Part shown: piece after piece, positions 44,101-50,500 of the stretch | Numbering within the stretch: the stretch's first letter is position 1 | Layout of the letters: each line of letters begins with the position of its first letter | NCBI RefSeq assembly: GCF_037300705.1 | Contig: NZ_CP147776.1 | Span: 1,860,001 to 1,924,000, forward strand | From: Massilia sp. W12 | Lineage (GTDB): Bacteria > Pseudomonadota > Gammaproteobacteria > Burkholderiales > Burkholderiaceae_D | Direction of reading: 5' to 3' | Length of the DNA: 64,000 nt | The notes under the pieces: model-generated | The model's database searches: none | Told to the model about the DNA's origin: nothing | Seen by the model: the letters and a program-made list of their open reading frames with translations, nothing else | Program-made: the position numbers and the translations under genes

Positions 44101-45249
44101 GCTGATCCTGACCCGGGCCAGCGTACCTGCTTTAAACGTATCTGCATTGACGCCGCTGCCGCCTGGGGCTGCGTCATCGCCAAAATCAGCGCCAACCCAT
44201 AAATTCAGTTTTTTTGCACTCCCATTTACTTGCATGAGTTGCAAAGAAGCAAGCGATATCTGTCCCGCTAAATCAGCCTTGCTGAGTAATTGCACCACAC
44301 TTCCTGAAAAATTGGCGCGCCATTCCGGGGCGGCAGAGCCGACGGTGATGCTAGAGGCGCGCCCATGCACAGACCATAAACCACCGCTTAGCCGGCCATC
44401 AATTTGCACTGTCCCAAGCGCATATGTGCTCACGCCGGCGCCAGATATGAACAGGTCAGCAGCAAAGTCGCCAGACACAGCAAGACGTTTTAAGCCTGCG
44501 CTTTCAATTTTCCCGGCATTTTGTGCGTCAGCAATCCAAGCTGCAGCTTCCAGGCTCAGATTAATTGCGTCGCTCTTCAAGGTGCTTGCCGTCACTTTGC
44601 CGAGTTTTAGCGTTGCATCAGCATTGGAGCCCAGCGAGATGGAAGACTGACTCACATCGCCTAATTGCAGGCTGTTTACGCCTCCCGGCAAAATGGCCTG
44701 GGCTTGCCGTAAATCTGCATTACTCAGGTTCAGTTGCCCGACTTTAGCATCCGCCGTCAGAGCGCTCAAGCTGATGCGCGGCGCCCCAGCCGGCAAACTG
44801 ATCGAAACTGCGGTGCTGGCGTCGGTGCCGCTCAATTGCAAACGGTAGCTGCCATCGGGCTGTTGTAATAACTGGCCATTTCCACTGCCGCTGAACACCA
44901 GATTTGCATTGGAGCTTGAGATTGCATGCACGGTCTGTTGCTGCGCCATGGGGCCATACTGAACTGTTTGCGCCGCTGCGGTATCTCCTGACTTGTTTTC
45001 TGAGGCGATTAAGCGCTCCTCATGCGCCGCAAACAGATGCCCTGCATCCAAGGGCAGTAAGTCTGCAGACAGTAAAACACGTGGCTCCAATTGTTCCAGC
45101 GCTTGAGTGAAGCTGGACTCAGAGAAAGTGCAAGAGGCGGGTTGGCGAATTGCTGCGCTGGATTGCAGCGGATGGCGCTTGAGGCTTTGCACAATTTTAT
45201 TTTGTGACCAAAAACCGGGTTTGCGTTCAACTTTCCCAAACTTGCTCAT
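32200..45249 (-). CDS. Giant LEPR-XLL surface protein with haloperoxidase-like domain
   Basis: A 4349-residue protein, first gene of the export operon. The ATG at 45249 is preceded by GGAGAAAG; the open frame reaches 45369 without support. Near residue 54 is the motif LEPRVLLSAD, a mark of enormous surface proteins. No normal Sec signal and no autotransporter barrel are seen. Domains in order: beta-solenoid-like start; Ig-like regions; a vanadium-haloperoxidase/PAP2-like domain (about 670-1060, WRPVTAI and PAHPSYVSGHSTFS); Ig-like and Big_5 domains; a carboxypeptidase-regulatory-like fold near 1400; a helical AT-rich section (1690-2000); calcium-type DSDNDGLSD repeats (about 2006-2040); an LVIVD-type beta-propeller (2070-2350); Ig-like domains; and nine WTGG repeats to the end. 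Probably an adhesin or matrix protein exported by the downstream genes. Confidence 0.92.
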   Translation of the reverse strand: MSKFGKVERKPGFWSQNKIVQSLKRHPLQSSAAIRQPASCTFSESSFTQALEQLEPRVLLSADLLPLDAGHLFAAHEERLIASENKSGDTAAAQTVQYGPMAQQQTVHAISSSNANLVFSGSGNGQLLQQPDGSYRLQLSGTDASTAVSISLPAGAPRISLSALTADAKVGQLNLSNADLRQAQAILPGGVNSLQLGDVSQSSISLGSNADATLKLGKVTASTLKSDAINLSLEAAAWIADAQNAGKIESAGLKRLAVSGDFAADLFISGAGVSTYALGTVQIDGRLSGGLWSVHGRASSITVGSAAPEWRANFSGSVVQLLSKADLAGQISLASLQLMQVNGSAKKLNLWVGADFGDDAAPGGSGVNADTFKAGTLARVRISGSLLDSQILAGIDPVNSIFSDGNDRQLGAGAQRIQEFIVGAQMSGSSVIAPAFPATVSIGGVLRNPASLPQFATVTADRVAPVAAAALVNDSGRSNRDGITNQVEISGIISDAGGVAQLLVALNPGPNAAFQNITGRLQADGRFTLERGLLDSLAGGQLADGAHFLRVIASDSAGNQSAPFDLHFVLDTSAPVIGELGLALSDSLNGDSSQTSAASVLLRGATEAASSVSVNAQNLSALASQNGSFQLAGVALAPGLNTLEFTFTDAAGNQSQTTRSFTRVAQSQSDAVLNWNMIALRTIQRDVTAPPVATRILALQSLAVYDTLAAIEGTPAFLVQQSVSGPIAADAAASMAAYRVLYLLYPTQRVELDAALATSLASIADGAAKSAGLQLGQNIADAVVAIRARDGYLNYANDDGGPQAGQWRPTGPAYLTAQEPQWGQVVPFALNSASQFRPTAPAALDSAEYAAALNEVKTLGSANSATRTPDQTQQALFWADGGGSVTPPGHWNQIAADVAKAKGNSLAANARLFAQLNVALADAAIAAWDAKYSYDFWRPVTAIQQADLDNNPATAKEANWTPFLITPAHPSYVSGHSTFSAAAAEVLTAAFGEQVAFSTTSSTLPNVVRSFTSFKQAAEEAGASRIYGGIHFSLDNVAGKQIGTRVAATVLERFRLSADTQAPALMLADSAAASAVNPVFSGQILDNLSGVASAQYRIDDGPLQNLPLQANGNFSIRTDFALDGSRDGAHSLTIIAQDAAGNQSPLMQRSFILDTKAPILSLSSIQDGDVLNANSVLSGVADPSGGALQELRYRFDDGAWRSMIFDGRNNFAQTLDWRNLSPGSHTLSISALDSAGNRATLSRLVQVNALAPLTITELSPAHGSTDVGSTFHPKINFSRAVDTASLNGDSFYATGPDGRKLGANIVTASDGSYAWLFLHEAMPGGSVVNLHVRGDLIRAAADGALLDADGNGAPGGLRSISFTTVSLSPVLGTKLIGRVVDPGADLKPGTFDDIRRGPDGVIHTADDVFLNPIAHARVSILGLENLVAYTDANGYFELNNVPVGTVKLVVDGRTSSNAPEGVFWPEMVMDIELAPGITNTVMGSMGARESRAANFERSEVYLPRVLTSALQQTSATQPSVITAQAAGNIGLTDEQRSQLTLTVQPGSALDENGRQIAAPQIGVATVPPELVKDMLPPGVMQHTFDITIQAPGVTAFAQPVQITFPNVFHAAPGTKLNVLSFDHTTGRLVINGTATVSADGKTVVSDEGAGVTAPGWHGLVPPGSPSSGGQTTPPPQNCPDESYANLKATKAGINVGMDIAGASLSAAEVIGKKLNPIISIATAANDAINFYNTLRDPDATTSEKLLSGVTAALSLVSFIPQVKLATVAIQGLWSITTSLFMDGRDLNRAINESEAARAACSANHPILSLAGRDRTEVDHRISNFRDELNLQSGYINEYIELVRRIENVTNGNYSADKINSLSVSDVKTMAEAMARLHVLHENIKNAKNIATLSFDVLASLSDYFAYTSQLIKSMDSNQVPVSGNQKLFGMLTSQNGSIERFSYLQGNGISWQLAPDMIYSLSVLDPETGSVGLTTFRSSPTGVPTIIPQIFLAHQTDDSDNDGLSDMAEQIIGSKQDQVDTDNDGISDYREIKQGTDPIDNLPVATGIVSSLPLNGNATAITLSGSNNATTKLAYIANGNAGLAIADVTQFSKPTLISKLSLGGFASDVAVDDKAGVAAVSTGNNGLSLVDVKNALAPQIIRTIPGNFTQVEIFDGILYASKDASLFSYDVLTGENLGQFSTGNSAIRSLAREGSHLYATTEQGTLIAMEMRAGEIIKRGALSNLPTGGKLFVGGKIAYIGSTTGFGGGFATVDVSNPANPVLLSGIDANNVQGGAIAANGSGLAVSVGSLLGNALDVMDVSDPTDTGKFITRYNLPAAPMDVAIGGGIAYVADGSGGLQIVNYRPFDNKGLPPTVEVDSSAIDQDPNQAGLQVVEGSSISLSALIRDDVQVGNVELLVNGKAVSNDISFPFDLRAALPSIAANGGSTVSLAVRATDTGGNVSSSSPIIVELIRDTTPPVLQSANVTEGMKVGASFRNLRLNFSEPLDQSKFNTGAITVLDERGQAVPPQNIQFRLDGRQVQLSFAQFAIGHYTVHFDAEKISDTAGNPIASAPADLHFTVQRYTNEWLNSAGGDWSNAANWSAGRLPTESDDVGINLDPGAILSISNGKAQVGNLDLQGELHLLNGEFSIAGAAIIQGTYKQSGGVLSGTGSLQLNGTDNLWTGGRMTGGGVTRIAQNATLQIGGDSAYLAYWGDRTLENAGTIITQRSYYGHPVDFEGRAVLDMQGGSLSFAQDGIGWSDYYNGSGNTDSLEIKGQGQIVAGALNLSNTSLKLADGLQINGAVLVSGSGEISAQGNISVSTLALGGGQTNLDAPLTFNGKLKLDGGNLTASSQIDVNGDFIFNNGQLDGAGVLRLHGANNQWTGGRMTGGGVTRIGQNATLQIGGNNASLAYWGDRTLENAGTIVTQRGYYGHPVDLDGQAVLEMQGGSLSFAEDVIGWFDYYNGSGDTDSLEIKGQGQITNGTLYLYNTSLKLADGLQLSGAVLVNGSGNIAAQGNVTVGALTLAGGQASWDAPLTFNGKLKLDGVNLTASSQIDVIGDFILSNGQLDGAGALRLYGSGNQWTGGRMSGGGTTQIGKDATLTIGGNPNTNSLAFWADRTLLNAGSIITKRGYTGNPLDFDGKAMLDMQGGTLSFAEDGIGWFDYHNGSGNTDSLEIKGQGNIEAGSLSLTNTSLILHDGLQLGGALQFYGSGNIAAQGNISVSSLSLGSGQANWNSPVNFNGNLKLAGANLTISDQLEVTGNFSFTEGQIAGSGTLRLNGANNQWSGGWMSGGGTTSISKGATLTIGGNNSIAFLADRTLLNAGTILTQRGYYGNPLDIEGKAVLDMQDGSLSFAEDGIGWFDYNNGSGNLDSLEIKGRGNISAGTLTLTNTSLILDDGLQLGGALQFYGSGNIAAQGQITLGSLGIGGGQSVWNAPLSITGDLKVNGGTVSASNQVDVNGNFMLSSGKWDGAGTLTLNGFNSQWIGGEMTGGGTTRLSTDAKLTIGGEGNIPSYAQWGDRKLVNAGEIVSKRSNYGAALDLEGKAVLDLQGGSLRFTTDFGWMDYGNNSGNTDSLLIQGEGSILEGKFSLSNSTITFADGLDMHGNGALDVTGNVVLEGAASLENLTLSGGTATVNGNLIVKNALKADAGILGGNGTVTLEGNGSTWTGALMTGGGTTRIASGATLTIGDEGNSYSYAQWGNRTLENAGAIVSKRSNYGASLDIEGNAVLSLQGGTLSFTTDFGWMDYGNNSGNTDSLLIQGKGSILEGKLSVSNSTIKLADGLNMHGNGALGVTGNAVLEGSASVENLTLAGGTITVGGNLTVKNALKAEAGILDGNGTVTLEGSSSTWTGALMTGGGTTRIANGATLTIGNEVSSYSYAQWGNRTLVNAGAIASKRSNYGAALDLEGNAILDLQGGSLRFTTDFGWMDYGNNSGNADSLRIQGEGSILEGTLSVSNSTITLADGLKIQGNGALGVTGNAVLEGAASLDNLTLSGGMATVRGNLTVKNALKAESGILDGSGMVTLEGSGNTWTGGLMTGGGTTRIASSATLTLGSDTNIYSYGQWGDRTLVNAGAIISKRSYYGAPIDLEGKAVLDLQGGSLRFTSTLGWVDYNNSSGAADSLQIKGQGQILEGALNLTHTQLVLDDGVSLSGNINLDGNSTLKAQGTVQIGALGISGAAITVDNPMTLNGNLNIEGQFTINSSATIMGNLNFRSGRIDGAGTLTLQGQNNTWTGGTMSGGGITEIASGATLNLTSNYSNPNLEQRTINNHGNFVHSMPSPFYLTGNSVLNNYGVMDLQVDSTWMRSPWYANGDLVLNNTGLLKKSAGTGSFYFYNTTLNNTGRVQAASGAIVVNGVTIPNTLA
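32540..37310 (-). repeat. Nine tandem 550-610 bp beta-solenoid repeats in the giant gene
   Basis: Each repeat encodes a variant of NQWTGGRMTGGGTTRI, then ATLTIGG, a WGDRTLxNAGxI segment, a GxxxDLEGKAVLDLQGGSL segment and DSLxIxGxG. Nine copies of the WTGG-GGG box occur, at about 37260, 36655, 36053, 35444, 34850, 34297, 33745, 33196 and 32594. Spacing is near 600 bases for most of the array but near 550 for the copies between 34850 and 33196. These short-spaced copies are closest to each other in sequence, which suggests later duplication within the array. Confidence 0.85.
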
Positions 45250-45906
45250 GTGCTTTCTCCAAATAGCAGAATGATCAGTAAAGCGGTGCGGATACAAAAG
45301 GGGACTCAGAGAAAGCGCAGGTGTGCGATCTCGCAGGAATGAAAGTTGCCACAGGGAATCAATATTCAACGCATAACGTTACCCGAGCAGCGGTATGATT
45401 CTACTGATAGGAAGTTGTGATTTCAAGCGTTTGCTTGCAAATTCACAATATTTTTTAGAGGGACAGTCAGAGCGTTTGGCAATAGAGATGGGATAATATG
45501 TACATGCAGAGTGCATTGAAAAACACTAAAATAATATCAAAAAATAAATTATTCGCATCTTGACATTGATGCTCATGTGGCTCATTGAGCAGTCTGCTTG
45601 GATGTGCCACATTGAATATTCTCTTTTGCACGTTTCTCCAATAAGTGCTGCCAAGGATAAATGTGACCAAATTATTACCGCTAATATATGATCTTGATGA
45701 TGTGTCACTGCGCCCATCTGGTAGGTCAGTTCATAGATGCAGGCAGAAGCAGCAAGCATCGGTTTGTGTCAAGAAATTGACATAAAGCATAGAAACTGCG
45801 CTCCAGTAAGTCATCAAAGCGTATTTGAGACAAGAGAAGGCTTGTGTTTTGCACTGCAGCAAGGTTACAATCAACTCATGATTGCATTTCATATTGGACT
45901 GATTTC
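45250..45906. promoter_or_regulatory. Divergent intergenic region between the giant gene and the possible regulator
   Basis: About 650 bases of low-GC DNA separate the divergent starts at 45249 and 45907. It must contain the promoters of both units. The GGAGAAAG ribosome binding site of the giant gene is at its left edge. I cannot assign -35/-10 boxes with confidence; short ORFs inside it have no recognisable features. Confidence 0.5.
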
Positions 45907-47385
45907 ATGGAAAACACATTCATCATTGATGTGCAGCAAAACAGATATAGATTTGGCGATGATGGCGGCGCCAGATTCGGCCCGCAATGGGCTGCGCTTT
46001 TTCTGGCTTTACTGATTAAAAAAGCACGCAGTAATCAAGATCTCACCTTGGATAATTTGACGCATGCGCTGCAGCGGCATGGTTATATGGGGGAACTCAC
46101 CAGAATGCAGCTCGGGCGCATTGTGGCGGCAATTGAGAAGTGCATTGAAAACTGTACTGATTTGCCAATTGTTGTGAAATATGGCAGCAGAAATAAGACG
46201 GTAGGCCCCTGGAAATGTGAATTCACGCATGATTTTGCATATGAAATTTTGTCGGCGGGGAAAGAAGAAGTCTGGCATGAAGAAGAATCCGGTATAGAAG
46301 ATGTGCAAGCCATGCGGGATAAATGGCGTTGGCCATTGTTGTTGAAAAATACAGATATGATGGCATTGCATGAGCTGTTGCAGCACTGCTTGATTTCGGA
46401 TGCTTTTGCCCATCATGGAAATTTGGCCAGCGCATTGGATACTTTGCCGCCAGTATATGCGCATAACTTGAGTAAAGACGGTCTGGTCATGCTGAAATTG
46501 CGGGAATCCTTGTATTGGCGCAGGATCGGAAATTATTGTGAGGCACGTGCATTGATTAAGCAAGTGCTTGAAATAGAAGCAAGCGATTTATTGGATTTTT
46601 GTTTGCAAGATCAAGCCAAATTTTTACTGGATAGAATTGATTATGATGAGGCTCCGGCATTGAACCATGAAAAAATATGGGAAATGGGATATTCGCCAAC
46701 TCAGGTGTTGAGCGGCGATACGCGCACAATTCCCGAGTGGCATAATTTACGGGCTTTGTTGGCCAGACGGCGTTTGCAAGCGCTTGCATCCGCTAAACCT
46801 ATCGCCAAAGCCGGCGAAACAATTTCGGGGTTGCATCAGCATGCCTTATTGCATTTGGAGTCAGCAATTTATTGCGCATTATGTGTGAAAGATTGGGAGC
46901 GATTGCAAGCTTATGTCGCTAATCTGGCGTTTCATTTGCAATCGGCTATTTCATATCATGCGGCGGATGTGGCGCAGGTTTTCTCTCTGTATGTGCTGAC
47001 TATGAGCTATACCGCTAAATTACATGTGGGAGAAGATACCGCGTGGGAGTACATATTCCTTGGTGAGTTTTGGCTCGATTACAGAGAGCAGCTTGAGAAT
47101 ATATATGGCAATAAGTTGGGGGATGTTTTTGGTTTGGTGCATGAACAGCGGCCTGATCATGAGGATTTTTATTTGGTTGCAATTGAACGGTTGAGAAATT
47201 GTGCAGATCACAGGCAACAAGCGATTGCCTGGATAAATTATTATCGATTTGCATGCATCCGGCATTTGCCTGCAGTCAAAAGCCAAGCGCAACTACAGAT
47301 TGCGCAACTCTGTCGGCTTGAGCCGGAATTGCGGAAGAATCTGGAAAAAGAGGGATATGAAGCCTATTTGCTGTTTGAGGCCTGA
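45907..47385 (+). CDS. Possible winged-helix/helical-repeat regulator
   Basis: A 492-residue soluble protein without signal peptide or membrane segments. The N-terminus (ENTFIIDVQQNRYRFGDDGG, then LTLDNLTHALQRHGYMGELT and a basic PIVVKYGSRNKTVGPWKCEF) has the strand-helix-helix-wing pattern of an OmpR/SARP-like DNA-binding domain. The remaining 380 residues are helical, with TPR-like spacing (SLYWRRIGNYCEARALIKQV). This resembles SARP/BTAD-style regulators, but no exact family is recognised. It is divergent from the giant LEPR-XLL operon and 136 bases upstream of the Rhs gene, so it could control either. The start at 45907 was chosen over an open extension to 45844 because the conserved-looking part starts there. 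Confidence 0.65.
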   Translation: MENTFIIDVQQNRYRFGDDGGARFGPQWAALFLALLIKKARSNQDLTLDNLTHALQRHGYMGELTRMQLGRIVAAIEKCIENCTDLPIVVKYGSRNKTVGPWKCEFTHDFAYEILSAGKEEVWHEEESGIEDVQAMRDKWRWPLLLKNTDMMALHELLQHCLISDAFAHHGNLASALDTLPPVYAHNLSKDGLVMLKLRESLYWRRIGNYCEARALIKQVLEIEASDLLDFCLQDQAKFLLDRIDYDEAPALNHEKIWEMGYSPTQVLSGDTRTIPEWHNLRALLARRRLQALASAKPIAKAGETISGLHQHALLHLESAIYCALCVKDWERLQAYVANLAFHLQSAISYHAADVAQVFSLYVLTMSYTAKLHVGEDTAWEYIFLGEFWLDYREQLENIYGNKLGDVFGLVHEQRPDHEDFYLVAIERLRNCADHRQQAIAWINYYRFACIRHLPAVKSQAQLQIAQLCRLEPELRKNLEKEGYEAYLLFEA

Positions 47386-47521
47386 TGGTAAGTGATACAA
47401 GTGATACAAACTGCGCCTGACGCATGGTGTAGTCTGAAATGGTCAACGCATGCTGCAAACGCGCCTTTGCAGTCATCGCCCCTGCCTGTTGAATGCTGCC
47501 CCCTGAAAATAGGAGCCAGGA

Positions 47522-50500
47522 ATGCTTACTATTCGCGCCAGCAAGATTTGGATGCTTTTCTATTTCTTTATTGCAATATGTTGCATATTGCCCAAACTTG
47601 CTATTTCTGCTGTTGTTTTTTCCACCAATCCGGCTATCGGTTCTCGCGCTTCCGGCAATGTGATTTGGTTGCGTGCTGATTCTATTTCAAGCAGCGGCTT
47701 AGCCAATTTCACTATAGGCAAGGATTCAGGCCCATTTTCCACCAATGGCATGCTTAAAGTCTTTGTGAATGGGGCCGAGCTTACTTCCCTGCAGTACAGC
47801 AAAGGCAATGCCAGCGCCTCTTTCCTTTTGCAATTTTCCCCTGATCAAGCCGGGAATTATACTGTGCGGGTGCAACGCTACGATACAGTTTCCCGCCAGC
47901 TTGATCCGAATGTGGTTTCTGGCGTGATTAATGTGATTGCGACGCAACCGCAGCCTGTGCTGAACAGCGTTTCACGCACATCAGGAACGGTCGGAGAAAC
48001 GGCGCAAATTGATGTCTATGGCAGTAATTTCCCTTCCACACTGATTATCAATATCGGTGGGCAAAATCAGCGATGCCAAGCCTTGAGCTTCAGCGCCAGT
48101 CAAGGGCGTTTTGCCTGCCCGCTGGATGTTCCTGGTACGCATCTGCTCGAAGTTAAAACCAATACTAATGAAAATGGCGGCTATGCTTTCTGGAAGGGCA
48201 ATTTTGTGGTTAATGCGCCGATTCCCGTGGTACAGGATTTTTCGCCCAAGTCCGGCCAGCTGGGGCAGACAGCGCAGATCTCCGTGACAGGTAATAATTT
48301 CCCTTCCACTTTGATCGTCAATATTGCAGACCAAAGACAGCTCTGCACAAGGAAGAGCGTGAGCACGACACAAGGCGTGTTTTTGTGCCCTTTGGATGTG
48401 GCGGGCGACAAGCAGTTTGTGATTAAGACGGATATTAGCGCCAATGGCGGGAAAGAAATCAGCTCGGGGCGCTTCAATGTGCTGCAACCTGGCCCCATAG
48501 TTACTGATCACACGCCGAAGTCCGGCCAGATAGGGCAGACAGCGCAGATCACCGTGACGGGCAATAATTTCCCGTCCACCCTGATCGTCAATATTGGCGA
48601 TCAAAGACAGCTTTGCACAAGGAAGAGCGTGAGCACGACACAAGGCGTGTTTTTGTGCCCCTTGGATGTGGCGGGCGACAAGCAGTTTGTGATTAAGACG
48701 GATATTAGCGCCAATGGCGGGAGAGAAATCGGTTCAGGGCGCTTTAATGTGCAGCCAGCTACTCCTTCTGTTAGCGACTATGCGCCCAAGTCCGGTCAGG
48801 CGGGGCAGACCGCGCAGATCACTGTGACAGGTAATAATTTCCCGTCCACCCTGATCGTCAATATTGCCGACCAAAGACAGCTCTGCACAAGGAAGAGCGT
48901 GAGCACGACACAAGGCGTGTTTTTGTGCCCCCTGGATGTGGCGGGCGATAAGCTGTTTGTGATTAAGACGGATATTAGCGCCAATGGAGGGAGAGAAATC
49001 GGCTCAGGGCGCTTTAATGTGCAGCCAGCCACTCCTTCTGTTAGCGACTATGCGCCCAAGTCCGGCCAAGCGGGGCAGACTGCGCAGATCACCGTGACAG
49101 GTAATAATTTCCCTTCCACTCTGATCGTCAATATTGCAGACCAAAGACAGCTCTGCACAAGGAAGAGTGTGAGCACGACAGAAGGCGTGTTTTTGTGCCC
49201 CTTGGATGCGGCGGGCGACAAGCAGTTTGTGATTAAGACGGATATTGGCGCCAATGGCGGGAGAGAAATTGGTTCAGGGCGCTTTAATGTGCAGCCAGCC
49301 ACTCCTTCTGTTAGCGACTATGCGCCCAAGTCTGGCCAACTGGGGCAGACTGCGCAGATCACCGTGAAGGGGAATAATTTCCCGCCTACCCTGATCGTGA
49401 ATATTGCAGATCAAAGACAGCTCTGCACAAGGAAGAGTGTGAGCACGACAGAAGGCGTGTTTTTGTGCCCCTTGGATGTGGCGGGCGACAAGCTGTTTGT
49501 GATTAAGACGGATACTGACGCCAATGGCGGGAAAGAAATCAGCTCGGGGCGCTTCAATGTGCTGCAACCTGGCCCCATAGTTACTGATTACACGCCGAAG
49601 TCCGGCCAGATAGGGCAGACAGCGCAGATCACCGTGACGGGCAATAATTTCCCGTCCACCCTGATCGTCAATATTGGAGATCAAAGACAGCTCTGCACAA
49701 GGAAGAGCGTGAGCACAACACAAGGCGTGTTTTTATGCCCCTTGGATGTGGTGGGCGACAAGCTGTTTGTGATTAAGACAGATATTGGCGCCAATGGCGG
49801 GAAAGAAATCAGCTCGGGGCGCTTCAATGTGCTGCAACCTGGCCCCATAGTTACTGATTACACGCCGAAGTCCGGCCAGATAGGGCAGACAGCGCAGATC
49901 ACCGTGACGGGCAATAATTTCCCGTCCACCCTGATCGTCAATATTGCCGACCAAAGACAGCTCTGCACAAGGAAGAGCGTGAGCACGACACAAGGCGTGT
50001 TTTTGTGCCCCTTGGATGTGGCGGGCGACAAGCTGTTTGTGATTAAGACGGATACTGACGCCAATGGCGGGAAAGAAATCAGCTCGGGGCGCTTCAATGT
50101 GCAACAATCCGGCCCGCAAGTCCAAAGCGTGACCCCGCTTGCAGCCAGATTGGATGTGGCGCAAACCTATGTGGTGAAAGGCAGCGGTTTAACGAGTGGC
50201 ATGGGGTTTGCTATCGAAGACTGTGAGCCGGAAAGCGGGCCTGGGCCGATACCTGAAGTGGGTGTTGGCACGCCTGAACAACGCGCCTTCCGCTGTATTC
50301 CACGCCTGCCAGGTCCAAAGCGTTTGGTCGTCAAAAATGCGCCTGGCGGCAAAGAGTTGTATAACGCTACGGTTGTTGTGGAACACCCTGCGCGTCAGGG
50401 GCGACCGGAAAGAACCGGCATGCCTTCAGCACTCGGCGTCTCGCTCTGGAATGGCAATGTGTTTCTTGAAAATACCGATCTGACTGTGCCGGGCAAGGGG

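Noticed and set aside
43718-44650. Plus-strand ORF of 310 codons inside the giant gene
   Set aside because: Mirror of the repetitive, GC-rich coding strand of the giant protein; composition is a Ser/Ala/Pro shadow with no motif. The same holds for other plus-strand ORFs between 32.2 and 45.2 kb.
32200-45249. Giant protein as a type V autotransporter
   Set aside because: Repeats resemble a passenger domain, but the C-terminus ends in repeat-like sequence with no beta-barrel and there is no normal Sec signal at the N-terminus.
45250-45369. Extended N-terminus of the giant protein from 45369
   Set aside because: The ATG at 45249 has a good ribosome binding site and is followed by a plausible basic N-terminus and the LEPR motif; the upstream 40 codons have no support.
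48221-50110. Regular repeats considered as a CRISPR array
   Set aside because: The period is 270 bases with no short repeat/spacer structure, the frame is open throughout and encodes IPT/TIG domains.
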